From Streptomyces longispororuber (GTDB taxonomy: Bacteria > Actinomycetota > Actinomycetes > Streptomycetales > Streptomycetaceae), in NCBI RefSeq assembly GCF_014656095.1, contig NZ_BNBT01000049.1, forward strand, positions 1-54,304: a DNA stretch of 54,304 nt. Direction: 5' to 3'. Within the stretch, counting starts at the first letter, position 1. Each line of letters opens with the position of its first letter. The position numbers and the translations under genes are program-made. Below are positions 26,217 through 33,594 of this stretch, piece by piece. The notes beneath the pieces were generated by a model. That model saw only the letters and a program-made list of their open reading frames with translations, was not told where the DNA came from and did not search any database.

Positions 26217-27083
26217 ATGCGCGCAACAAGAACGTCCAGCCGGCGGTTGGCTTCTCGTGGACGCCGCCTCTCCATCGCCCTCGCACTGAGCGCGTCCGCA
26301 CTCCTGACCGTCACCGGCCCGGCCGCCGCCAAGGACCCGCTCCCGGCGGACATCCCGGACTACCAGGCCGCACTCGACGCGGTGAAGTCGACCACGGTGC
26401 GCAACGCCGTCTGCCGGTTCCTCAGCGTCCCGGTCCCCACGGGCAACAACGGCGGCACCCCCTCGTCGCAGCCGATCCCCGACAAGGCCGACCCCTGCGA
26501 GGGCCTGCCGGCCTTCACCGTCAAGGACCCCGTGGCGCTGAACGAGGTCACACCGGGCTTCGCCGCGGGCACGGCCCGGCCGATCGCCACCAAGGCGGTC
26601 AAGCTCACCCTCCTGGTGGCCGCGCTGAACGCCCCCGTCAACGGGCGCAACGCCACCGTGATGCTCGCGCCCACCCAAGGCGGCGGCTGGCACCTGGCCG
26701 CCGTGCGCGAGGGCGACGAGGACGCCGCCCAGGCGAGCAAGGCCACCGTGGGGACGCTGGTGTTCACCGAGCCACAGATCCGCGGCTGGTACCGGCTGAA
26801 ACTCACCACCGTCGAACCGCTCAACGACGCCGCCCGGCAGGGCCTCGACGGGCGGCCGTCGGTGTCGCTCAGCGAATACCAGAACCTGGTCAAGGCCCGC
26901 ACCGCGGACAGGCTGCCCGGCTCGGAGTTCGACACCAAGGGCTTCTCCAGCGGCTCCGGGCCCGAGCAGCAGGCCGGGCGGTCCACGTCCACGACTCCAC
27001 TGATCATCGGCGGATCGGGCGCCGCGCTCGCCCTCGCCGGCGGCACCCTCCTCATCCGCCGCAGGCGCGCCACATCACACTGA
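26217..27083 (+). CDS. membrane-anchored secreted protein, partner of the cysteine protease
   Basis: 288 aa. A signal peptide (RRLSIALALSASALLTVTG, cut near PAAAKD) and a C-terminal membrane helix (LIIGGSGAALALAGGTLLI) followed by RRRRATSH place the 230-residue middle outside the cell, anchored at its C-terminus. No sortase motif was found. The external part has one Cys pair (AVCRFL and DPCEGL) and no family I recognise. It directly follows the cysteine protease gene, so a role in holding, activating or restraining that protease is plausible but unproven. Confidence 0.8.
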   Translation: MRATRTSSRRLASRGRRLSIALALSASALLTVTGPAAAKDPLPADIPDYQAALDAVKSTTVRNAVCRFLSVPVPTGNNGGTPSSQPIPDKADPCEGLPAFTVKDPVALNEVTPGFAAGTARPIATKAVKLTLLVAALNAPVNGRNATVMLAPTQGGGWHLAAVREGDEDAAQASKATVGTLVFTEPQIRGWYRLKLTTVEPLNDAARQGLDGRPSVSLSEYQNLVKARTADRLPGSEFDTKGFSSGSGPEQQAGRSTSTTPLIIGGSGAALALAGGTLLIRRRRATSH

Positions 27084-27920
27084 CCGCACCGGCGCCCCCC
27101 TCGCCCCGGGTCCCGGCCCTACGCCGGGCCCCGGGGCGAAACCCGTTCCAGGCGGGGGCACCCACAGCCAAGACGGCGGCGCCGCTTCCGGGCAGCTCCC
27201 GTACCGCGCAGCCGCACACTGCCGCGGCGCACCCGCCATCGGAGCGGGCCTGGCGGGGTGGCGTGGACGATGCCGTGCCACGGTGCGTCCCGCCGGACCA
27301 GAGCGGCCGCCGCCACACCCCTGCGCCTGCGCCTGGCAGGGCATCCGGTACCGGGTGCCCGGGTATTGGGCGGCGCGCCGGTGGAAGGCCAGGGCCGGGA
27401 CCGTCTCCGGGCGTTGCCGCACCCTCTGCGCGTGGCGGGTGCTCTGCCTGAAGGACATCGTCGTACGGCGTCCACAGCCACTCCAGGACGACGGTCGACC
27501 GGCGGCGCACCTGGCTGGATTCAACGCCCCGGGCAGGTCGGCGGTCCTCCCGCCCCCGACCACCACGACGTCCCAGGCATGTTCACCATCGCGTAGCAAC
27601 GAGAACTCGCTCATGCCGTCAGCGTGCGACGACAGCACGGACGTCGCAAAGGTTCATGCTGTCCTGGCAAGAATGACCCGGCATACCATCGCGGACGTGG
27701 CCCGATCGATCCCGACGGCAATCGCACCACACCGACCATCTTGCCGGTTCAGCAAGAAGATTCGCTGCCTGAGGGCCCGTGTGTGCACGTTGCGTTCAGT
27801 CGGTTCTGGTCCACCGCCGAAAGCCGGTATCCCCGAGGCCTCGGTCGCGTTCCCGCGTTCGTCGGGAATACCTCCGGCCCGGAGCGGCATGTCGGTAGTC
27901 GAATCCGTGAGGAGCAGCAG
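27084..27920. other. 837-nt intergenic stretch
   Basis: It begins with a strong terminator-like hairpin (27102-27138). A minus-strand frame ending near 27614 starts MSEFSLLRDGEHAWDVVVVGGG, which looks like the first strand of a nucleotide-binding protein, but it degenerates into low-complexity sequence. I see no intact gene. The last 20 nt hold the GAGGAG ribosome binding site of the next gene. Confidence 0.55.
27102..27138 (+). terminator. rho-independent-like hairpin after the protease operon
   Basis: Arms CGCCCCGGGTCCC (27102-27114) and GGGCCCCGGGGCG (27126-27138) pair over 13 bp with one mismatch and an 11-nt loop, 19 nt after the stop codon. There is no clear T tract, which is common in Streptomyces. 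Confidence 0.65.
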
Positions 27921-28559
27921 ATGGAAAATCGCCACGTCGTGATCATTCCGATCGAGATCGACGAGGAGAAGGAGGCCTCTTATCTCGCCGCATGGCAGGA
28001 TGCCGCGGAGGTGATGGCGGCCCAGCCCGGTTTCCTTCGGACGTACATGTTCCGCACCATCGTTCCGGGGAGCAGATTCCCTCTCGTCAACGTGGCGGAA
28101 TGGGAGTCCACCGGTCATTGGGAAGATGCGATGAAGGTTTGCCCGATGATGGGACAGCAGATAGCCGTCGTCCATGCCTCGAACTACGAGGCGATCCGGA
28201 CGGTCCTGCCCGCACGGGGCTCGAGTGCGGACGACGGCCGCACGCCCGCCGAGTTGCCTCCTGCCGAGGCGCATCGCCGCGCCGAGGACGGAGAACTCAC
28301 TTTGGTCGACGTCCGCGAAGACGACGAATGGGCAGCTCGTCACCCGGCCGGTGCCGTCCACGCCGCCCTCAGCACATTGCCGGCGTCGCTGTCGCATCTC
28401 CCTGACGGCCCACTGGCCTTCGTCTGCCGCACAGGCGACCGCAGCATCCAAGGCGGCGTGCAGGCGATCCGAGCAGGCCGATCCTCCGTCTACAGCGTGG
28501 CGGGTGGCCTCGATGCGTGGGAAGCGGCGGGGCTGCCGGTCGTCCTGCCCGGCCAATAG
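27921..28559 (+). CDS. antibiotic biosynthesis monooxygenase (ABM)-rhodanese fusion protein
   Basis: 212 aa from ATG 27921 with GAGGAG upstream. Residues 1-100 form an ABM-like ferredoxin fold (VVIIPIEIDEEKEASYLAAW, FLRTYMFRTI, PLVNVAEWES). Residues about 115-210 form a rhodanese domain (LTLVDVREDDEWAARHPAGA) with an active-site loop CRTGDRS whose Cys is intact. ABM domains oxidise or bind small aromatics; rhodanese domains carry persulfide sulfur. The fusion suggests handling of a reactive or sulfur-containing compound. Following DNA is a peptidase remnant, so it is isolated. Function not assignable beyond domains. Confidence 0.82.
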   Translation: MENRHVVIIPIEIDEEKEASYLAAWQDAAEVMAAQPGFLRTYMFRTIVPGSRFPLVNVAEWESTGHWEDAMKVCPMMGQQIAVVHASNYEAIRTVLPARGSSADDGRTPAELPPAEAHRRAEDGELTLVDVREDDEWAARHPAGAVHAALSTLPASLSHLPDGPLAFVCRTGDRSIQGGVQAIRAGRSSVYSVAGGLDAWEAAGLPVVLPGQ

Positions 28560-28583
28560 GGCAGTTCGAGACCGCCCTGGTCC

Positions 28584-28776
28584 ATGTACGCCGAGCGCCA
28601 TCCCCAGCGGCCGCGCGATGGTCCTGGACAGCGTCGTGGACCACAGCCGCAAGGCACCGGCCTTCCTCGCAGGCACCGCCCGGGCGCAGGAAGGGACCTT
28701 CCGCGCGGCCGCCCGCTGGTGCGCGCGCCGCAAGTCCTGCACGCTGCACGGCCACGAGCGCCGCCCGCGCGTGTAG
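28584..28776 (+). pseudogene. remnant of an alpha/beta-hydrolase tripeptidyl aminopeptidase-like gene
   Basis: The fragment MYAERHPQRPR is followed, one frame away, by AMVLDSVVDHSRKAPAFLAG and then ARWCARRKSCTLHG. Together these match the post-nucleophile region of secreted TAP-type hydrolases, with a frameshift near 28617-28620 and both termini missing (no nucleophile elbow, no His). Codon pattern still looks coding. A decayed gene piece left by deletion. Confidence 0.6.
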
Positions 28777-28909
28777 ACACCCGCACCGGATGTCCGGCGC
28801 GGGTGGCGCGCGGGTGCGGACCAGCTAGCGGCACGGTGCGTTGAGGGCCACCGCTGCTCTGGGCGGGGCCGGCCAGCGTCTCCATGTATCGCCAGTCCAC
28901 CGTTCACCC

Positions 28910-28927
28910 TTTCTTGATCGTACGATC
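28910..28927. promoter_or_regulatory. putative operator and promoter of the TetR gene
   Basis: A perfect GATCGTACGATC palindrome (28916-28927) overlaps TTGATC (28914-28919), which is 18 nt before TACGGT (28938-28943). That leaves only 6 nt to the ATG at 28950, implying a leaderless mRNA under autorepression. The left part, TTTCTTGATCG, recurs inverted at 29580-29590. Confidence 0.65.
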
Positions 28928-28949
28928 CAGATAGAGGTACGGTGAAACC

Positions 28950-29528
28950 ATGGCGAGAACCCGGGAGTTCGACACCGAAGCGGCAGTCAGCCGCGCGATG
29001 GAACTGTTCTGGACGCGCGGCTACGAGGCGACCTCGGTGCGCGATCTGACCCAGCACCTGGGGATCGGACAGGGCTCCTTGTACGCGGCGTTCGGCGACA
29101 AGGACGGTCTGTACAGGGCCGCGCTGGAGCACTACCGCACCACCCTCGCCACGGCCGCCCTGCGCGACCTGGAGGAGGGGACGGACGCCCGCGCGGCGAT
29201 CCGTACGCTGCTCACGGAGCGCATCCGCATCGCCGTCGGACACGGCGGCCAAGGCTGCCTGGCCGTCAACGCCGTCTGCGAGCGGCTGCCTCAAGACGCG
29301 GCGACCCGCCGCACCGTGCGCGACATGCAGGACGCGAGCCGCGAGGCGTTGACCGAGGTGCTGCAGGCCGCCATGGAGCGAGGCGAGATCACGACACGGC
29401 ACGCCCCGCACACACTCGCCGCGTTCCTGGTCACCTTCCTCAACGGGCTACTGGTCTCCTCGAAGATCACGCCAGACGCCTCCACGCTCGAACCCCTCGT
29501 GGACGTCGCGCTGACCGCTCTCGACTGA
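28950..29528 (+). CDS. TetR/AcrR-family transcriptional regulator
   Basis: 192 aa. The N-terminal HTH is clear (AVSRAMELFWTRGYEATSVR, then LTQHLGIGQGSLYAAFGDKD, about 10-58). The C-terminal domain includes GGQGCLAVNAVCERL, typical of the TetR_C group of small-molecule reductase or oxidoreductase regulators. It sits upstream of the alpha/beta hydrolase, with a shared half-operator (CGATCAAGAAA) before that gene, so it likely controls both itself and the hydrolase. The ligand could be the hydrolase substrate. Confidence 0.88.
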   Translation: MARTREFDTEAAVSRAMELFWTRGYEATSVRDLTQHLGIGQGSLYAAFGDKDGLYRAALEHYRTTLATAALRDLEEGTDARAAIRTLLTERIRIAVGHGGQGCLAVNAVCERLPQDAATRRTVRDMQDASREALTEVLQAAMERGEITTRHAPHTLAAFLVTFLNGLLVSSKITPDASTLEPLVDVALTALD

Positions 29529-29579
29529 GGGGTCAGCGGTCCCGGCCAGGCATTTCCCCTACCTCGGATCCGTAACGCC

Positions 29580-29590
29580 CGATCAAGAAA
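29580..29590. promoter_or_regulatory. second TetR half-operator before the hydrolase gene
   Basis: CGATCAAGAAA is the exact reverse complement of TTTCTTGATCG at 28910-28920. GGATC lies 10 nt before it, versus 4 nt in the first site, so spacing differs. It sits between the TetR stop and the hydrolase start. Confidence 0.5.
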
Positions 29591-29620
29591 ATGGCCCCAC
29601 GGACAGGAAGCACCCACGTC

Positions 29621-30502
29621 ATGATGTACGACCACACCGCGACGCCCCTGCGCACCGGCCGTGCCGCCGTCAACGGAACGAGTCTGCACTACCGGACGGC
29701 CGGGTCCGGCCCCGCCGCGGTGCTGCTCCACGGCGTCCCCAAGACCAGCTATCACTGGCGTCACCTCGTCCCGAAGCTGACGCCCCATTACACCGTCGTC
29801 GTACCCGACCTCCGCGGCCTCGGCGACTCCGCCCGCCCTGCTGACGGCTACGACTGCGCGACGATGAGCGACGACATCGCCGAGCTGATGACCCACCTCG
29901 GACACGAGAGGTACGCCGTGATCGGCGAGGACTGGGGAGCCGTGATCGGTTACCAGCTCGCCGCCCGCCACCGCGACCACGTCACCGCCCTCGTGTTCGC
30001 CGAGGCCCTGTTCCCCGGCCTCGGCTTCGAGGACCACACCGCCCTCACCCCCGAGAACGTCGGCAGCGGCATGCACCTGTGGCATCTGGGCTTCTACTTC
30101 CAGCCGGACGTACCCGAGATGCTGATCGCCGGGCACGAGCGCGAACTGATCACCTACATGATCAAGACCGAGCGCAGCCACCCCGACACCGCCACCCCCG
30201 ACGCGGTCGACGAATACGTGCGCTGCTATTCCATGCCCGGCGGCATCCGCGCGATGCTCTCGATATACCGGGCGATGCTCGTCGACGCCGAACAGAACCG
30301 GCAGGCCGCACAGAAAAAGCTGGACATCCCGGTGCTGACGCTCGGTGGTTCGGCCTTCATCGACGACCGCAACGAGTCACAGATGCGGCTCATGGCCCAC
30401 GACGTCACCGGGCACGTTTTCGACGCCGGACACGACCTCGCCGAGGAAGTGCCCGACGAGATGGCCGACGTGATTTTGCCCTTCCTGGCCGGGAACTCGT
30501 AG
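29621..30502 (+). CDS. alpha/beta hydrolase, epoxide hydrolase/haloalkane dehalogenase type
   Basis: 293 aa from ATG 29621, chosen for ACAGGAAG upstream; an in-frame ATG at 29591 lacks a ribosome binding site. HGVPKTSYHW is the oxyanion loop in the HGxP form, and the nucleophile lies in VIGEDWGAVIGY, an Asp rather than Ser. That Asp points to epoxide hydrolase or dehalogenase chemistry through an alkyl-enzyme ester. The base is His in DAGHDLAEEVP. The cap domain spans about 135-210. Probably controlled by the preceding TetR. Substrate unknown. Confidence 0.88.
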   Translation: MMYDHTATPLRTGRAAVNGTSLHYRTAGSGPAAVLLHGVPKTSYHWRHLVPKLTPHYTVVVPDLRGLGDSARPADGYDCATMSDDIAELMTHLGHERYAVIGEDWGAVIGYQLAARHRDHVTALVFAEALFPGLGFEDHTALTPENVGSGMHLWHLGFYFQPDVPEMLIAGHERELITYMIKTERSHPDTATPDAVDEYVRCYSMPGGIRAMLSIYRAMLVDAEQNRQAAQKKLDIPVLTLGGSAFIDDRNESQMRLMAHDVTGHVFDAGHDLAEEVPDEMADVILPFLAGNS

Positions 30503-30557
30503 ACGGGCCCGACTGCGATGCCGGCCGTCCGACGCGGACGGGCCCTGCTGCGGTTGA

Positions 30558-31223
30558 GGGACTTCGAGAGTCGGGACCGCCTGCCATGCCGAACGCGACG
30601 TCGTCAAGGACCCCGCGGCGCTCGACCTGCCCACCTACGAGCAGTACCGCAGCAGCTCGATCGGGGAGTGCTGCTTCCCCCTCCTCGAATTCGGCCTCGG
30701 CGTCGATCTGAGCGACCGCCTGGCCGAACTGCCCGAACTGCGACGCCTCAACGCACTGGTGGGCCGGCACTGGATCGGCGTCAACGACATCTTCTCCTAC
30801 CGCAAAGAGCTCTACAGCGGCGACACCATGAACGAGATCCAGCTCGCCCTCGCCGAAAACGGCGGCGACCTCCAGGCGGCCGTCGACCGCGTCGCCGCCA
30901 CCGTCCACCGCGTGGAAGCCGACTTCGACCACCTCACCGCCCAGCTACGCGCCGGACCGGCAGCGCTGGACAGCGACCTCGGCGTCTACCTGGACGCACT
31001 GGAAGCGATGATCGCCGGGAACCTCGAATGGTCCTACCTCACCCCCCGCTACAACGGCCGCGGCCACACCTGGAACGGTCTGACCGACGCCACCGTCCTC
31101 CTCACCCCCCACCACACCCTCTACCTGCCCCATGAGCACGCTTCCGCCCGCACACCACGCGACGCGCCCGCTCACGCCGGGCCGCAGCGAGGGCAGGGTG
31201 CGAGCTGCGAGGCGTACCCCTGA
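30558..31223 (+). pseudogene. C-terminal half of a terpene synthase
   Basis: After an in-frame TGA at 30555 the frame reads ACHAERDVVKDPAALDLPTY, SIGECCFPLLEFGLG, VGRHWIGVNDIFSYRKELYS and later LEWSYLTPRYNGRGHTWNG. NDIFSYRKE is the metal-binding NSE motif of class I terpene cyclases, and the YNGRGHTWN end is typical. The N-terminal half with the Asp-rich DDxxD motif is missing; an intact enzyme is about 330 aa and about 190 remain. No start codon with a ribosome binding site exists, so this is a deletion remnant. Confidence 0.82.
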
Positions 31224-31477
31224 ACATGCTGCTGCAGCAGCCCATGAAGTCGACGGGGGTGCCCCAGGTCGTCATCTGCGGAGGGGGCTGCTGTTCCGCA
31301 GGGTCCTACCGTCGTTGACGCGTGGGAAAACACCCTCGCGGCGTACGCCGTGGTGTCCTGCTCTGGGGAGGTCCTGCAGAGGGACCGAGACGGTTGTGAA
31401 CGTGCCGTCGGCCGGAGATGTGGGCGTGGTGGCCCTGGGCTGCCGGCCGGGGTCGAGGTGCGGACGCGGTGGCCGGA
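31224..31477. other. 254 nt between two gene remnants
   Basis: No frame is recognisable. It lies between the terpene synthase and glycosyltransferase fragments and is probably the scar of deletion. Confidence 0.5.
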
Positions 31478-31690
31478 TCAGTGCCCGGTCGTGGGCGTGT
31501 CCGTGAGTGCCTTCTCCACGGTGTCGGCCGCGGCTGCGGCTCCACCGGCGCCACTGATGTCCCGGCGGAGCCTGGTCACCGCAGTGGCGATCTGCGGGTC
31601 GTCCATGACCGTCTGGACCGCGTTGCGCAGGGTCTCGGCGGTGGCGTGGTCCCGTGGAAGGTGGCGCCCGACGCCGCCCCCGGAAGCGCA
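31478..31690 (-). pseudogene. C-terminal fragment of an MGT-type glycosyltransferase
   Basis: Reading from about 31690 to the TGA at 31478: GVGRHLPRDHATAETLRNAV, QTVMDDPQIATAVTRLRRD, then AAAAADTVEKALTD. GVGRHLPRD...TAETLRNAV is the C-terminal end of macrolide-type UDP/TDP-glycosyltransferases. About 70 of roughly 400 residues remain; the donor-binding and acceptor domains are gone. No start. Confidence 0.7.
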
Positions 31691-31739
31691 CCCCCAAAAG
31701 CCCTGTGAACGGTCTTGGAAACGAAGGCGGCGAGGGAGC

Positions 31740-32327
31740 TCAGCCGCCGAGGAGTACGGCCAGCAGCCGCTGGGTGGTCACCGCGGTGTCGGGGGTGGGT
31801 GCGGGGCTGCGGGTCATCAGCAGGTGATGGGTCGTGCCGACGAGCGCGAGCGCGATGGCGGCGGTGTCGCTGCCAGCGGGGATCCGGCCGGCGTCCTGTT
31901 CCGCCTGGAGGTAGGCGGTGACGGCGTGCTGGATCGCGTCGAACGCGGGTGCGCCGGACTCAAAGCCCTCGCGGGTGTGCGACGCGGCCGCGGGACGGGT
32001 CATCGCCAGGCCCACCACCGCAGGCGGCAGGGAGTCCAGCAGGGCTTCGATGACCTCCTGGAGGTTCTCGGCGACCGTGGCCTGCCCCACCTTGGCCCTG
32101 AGGGCCTCGGCCTGGCGTGCGCTGCGCGCGAAGCGGTCCAGGACCAGTTCGGCGACGAACTCGTCCAGGCCGGCGAAGTGGGTGTGCAGGACCCCCTTGG
32201 CGCAGTCGGCCTCCGCGGTGACCGCGCGGCTGGTCAGGGCCGCGGCCCCGTCCCGGGCCACCACCCGTTCCGCGGCCGCGAACAGCCGCTCCCGCAGGTC
32301 TGGAATGGCCACTCCACGAGGTGACAC
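31740..32327 (-). CDS. TetR-family transcriptional regulator
   Basis: 195 aa from GTG 32327, with AAGGGG 5 nt upstream. The HTH (about 10-55: LRERLFAAAERVVARDGAAA, LTSRAVTAEADCAKGVLHTHF) is intact, with a Cys in the recognition helix region. It is divergent from the methyltransferase at 32444. Two palindromic copies in the 116-nt gap make reciprocal repression likely. The effector is unknown. Confidence 0.88.
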   Translation of the reverse strand: MSPRGVAIPDLRERLFAAAERVVARDGAAALTSRAVTAEADCAKGVLHTHFAGLDEFVAELVLDRFARSARQAEALRAKVGQATVAENLQEVIEALLDSLPPAVVGLAMTRPAAASHTREGFESGAPAFDAIQHAVTAYLQAEQDAGRIPAGSDTAAIALALVGTTHHLLMTRSPAPTPDTAVTTQRLLAVLLGG

Positions 32328-32355
32328 AACAGCCCCTTCCCTTCGACGTATTGCA

Positions 32356-32377
32356 AGTATGGGCGTTCGCCCATACT
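32356..32377. promoter_or_regulatory. putative TetR operator 1 (perfect palindrome)
   Basis: Arms AGTATGGGCG and CGCCCATACT flank TT, a perfect 22-nt dyad. It lies in the divergent promoter region of the TetR and methyltransferase genes. Confidence 0.8.
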
Positions 32378-32398
32378 ATTTGGGCGCTTGCCCATACT
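32377..32398. promoter_or_regulatory. putative TetR operator 2 (imperfect copy)
   Basis: The right arm GCCCATACT and the GGGCG core match operator 1; the left arm has drifted. Its centre is 21 bp from that of operator 1, so two dimers would bind on the same DNA face. Confidence 0.7.
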
Positions 32399-32443
32399 AG
32401 GGCCGGGGCGCCCCGTCGCGCCCCGGCGGGAGGGAGTTCACCC

Positions 32444-33301
32444 ATGGGGCACTTCGCCAACACCGCACAGGCCGAGGCGTGGAACGGCTACGAAGGCGCG
32501 CAGTGGGCCCGCAGCCAGGAACGCTGGGACGCCGTCAACGACGGCTTCAACCAGCCCCTGCTGGACGCCGCAGCCATCTCCACAACCCACACCGTGCTGG
32601 ACGTCGGCTGCGGAGCCGGCCGCACCACCCGCCTCGCCGCCAAGCGCGCCGCACGCGGCCACGCGCTCGGCCTGGACCTGTCGGGACCGATGCTGAGCAG
32701 GGCGCGCGAGAGCGCCGCACGCGAAGGGATTCCGAACGTGGCCTTCGTGCAGGGCGACGCGCAGGTCCACCCGCTGGACGCCGAAGCGTTCGATGCGGTC
32801 ATCAGCCGGTACGGCATGACCTTCTTCACCGACCCGGTCGCCGCGTTCGCCAACCTCCACCGCGCGCTGCGCCCCGGCGGCCGGCTGGCCTTCATCTGCG
32901 CGGCTGAGGCCGAGGCCAACGAGTGGCTCGCCGCGCTGGCCTCCCTCAAGCACATCCTGCCGCTCGGCGGCTTCGGGAAGGCCGGCGGCCCCGGCATGTT
33001 CTCGCTCACCGATCCCGGCCGCATCCGCGACCTGCTCGTCGCGGGCGGGTTCGTCGGGGTGGACGTGCGGCGTGTCGAGGCGGCGGGCAAGTGGGGCGCC
33101 GACGCAAAGGACGCCGCCGAATTCCTCCTGGACTCCGGACCCGGACGTCACCTCCTCGACCAGGTGACCCCGTCCGCGCAGGACGCCGCGCGCCAGGCGC
33201 TGACGGCCGCCCTACAGCACCACGAGGCGGACGGCGGGGTGTGGCTGCGCAGCAGCTCCTGGCTGGTCACCGCCGAACGAGACAAGGCCGCACACGGCTG
33301 A
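32444..33301 (+). CDS. class I SAM-dependent methyltransferase
   Basis: 285 aa from ATG 32444 after GGGAGGGAG. Motif I is VLDVGCGAGRTTRLAAKRA, motif II GLDLSGPML, motif IV FDAVISRYGMTFFTDP and the post-motif RALRPGGRLAF, all intact. This is the small-molecule (UbiE/Methyltransf_11-like) kind. The acceptor substrate cannot be inferred. A divergent TetR and twin palindromes suggest induction by a small molecule that the enzyme may modify. A 12-bp inverted repeat follows the stop. Confidence 0.9.
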   Translation: MGHFANTAQAEAWNGYEGAQWARSQERWDAVNDGFNQPLLDAAAISTTHTVLDVGCGAGRTTRLAAKRAARGHALGLDLSGPMLSRARESAAREGIPNVAFVQGDAQVHPLDAEAFDAVISRYGMTFFTDPVAAFANLHRALRPGGRLAFICAAEAEANEWLAALASLKHILPLGGFGKAGGPGMFSLTDPGRIRDLLVAGGFVGVDVRRVEAAGKWGADAKDAAEFLLDSGPGRHLLDQVTPSAQDAARQALTAALQHHEADGGVWLRSSSWLVTAERDKAAHG

Positions 33302-33594
33302 GCCCCACCACCCGCCACGCAACCCGATGAACCCGCACTCACGGCAGCCCACACCCGCCGCCGAGCGTGCGGGTTCATGCTGTACTGCACCCCGAAATCC
33401 GCGAACCCGTCCGTTTCAAGGTGCACACAGACGAAGGTCATCGAACCAGCCGCGTCGTCGCTGACGGTGTACGCCCGGCAGTCGTCTGCTTCGCACGCAC
33501 CGGGCGCCGCCGGGCACCGGCTGCCGTCATGCACCCGGCGACGGTGGAGGATGTCCACGCTCCACTCTTCCAGTGCATCCGCATGGAGCATCAC
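33148..33594 (-). CDS. hypothetical protein, probably altered at its C-terminus
   Basis: The first 78 residues (MMLHADALEEWSVDILHRRR, TVSDDAAGSMTFVCVHLETD, FADFGVQYSMNPHARR) look like real protein with coding-like codon use. The rest continues into the opposite strand of the methyltransferase gene and is low complexity, so the true end has probably been lost. The right arm of an inverted repeat lies in codons for MNPHA. No family recognised; it may be a remnant. Confidence 0.35.
   Translation of the reverse strand: MMLHADALEEWSVDILHRRRVHDGSRCPAAPGACEADDCRAYTVSDDAAGSMTFVCVHLETDGFADFGVQYSMNPHARRRVWAAVSAGSSGCVAGGGAQPCAALSRSAVTSQELLRSHTPPSASWCCRAAVSAWRAASCADGVTWSRR
33327..33378. repeat. 12-bp inverted repeat after the methyltransferase gene
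   Basis: ATGAACCCGCAC (33327-33338) and GTGCGGGTTCAT (33367-33378) are perfect arms with 28 nt between. It lies 25 nt after the methyltransferase stop, so it may serve as a terminator, or mark an insertion end. Confidence 0.6.

Noticed and set aside
27075..27638. Minus-strand frame starting MLSSHADGMSEFS with a VVVVGGG strand
   Set aside because: Only the first 30 residues look protein-like; the rest is low-complexity and overlaps the terminator hairpin. Not enough for a gene call.
30558..31690. Terpene biosynthetic gene cluster
   Set aside because: Both recognisable genes are truncated; no prenyl transferase or P450 is present.
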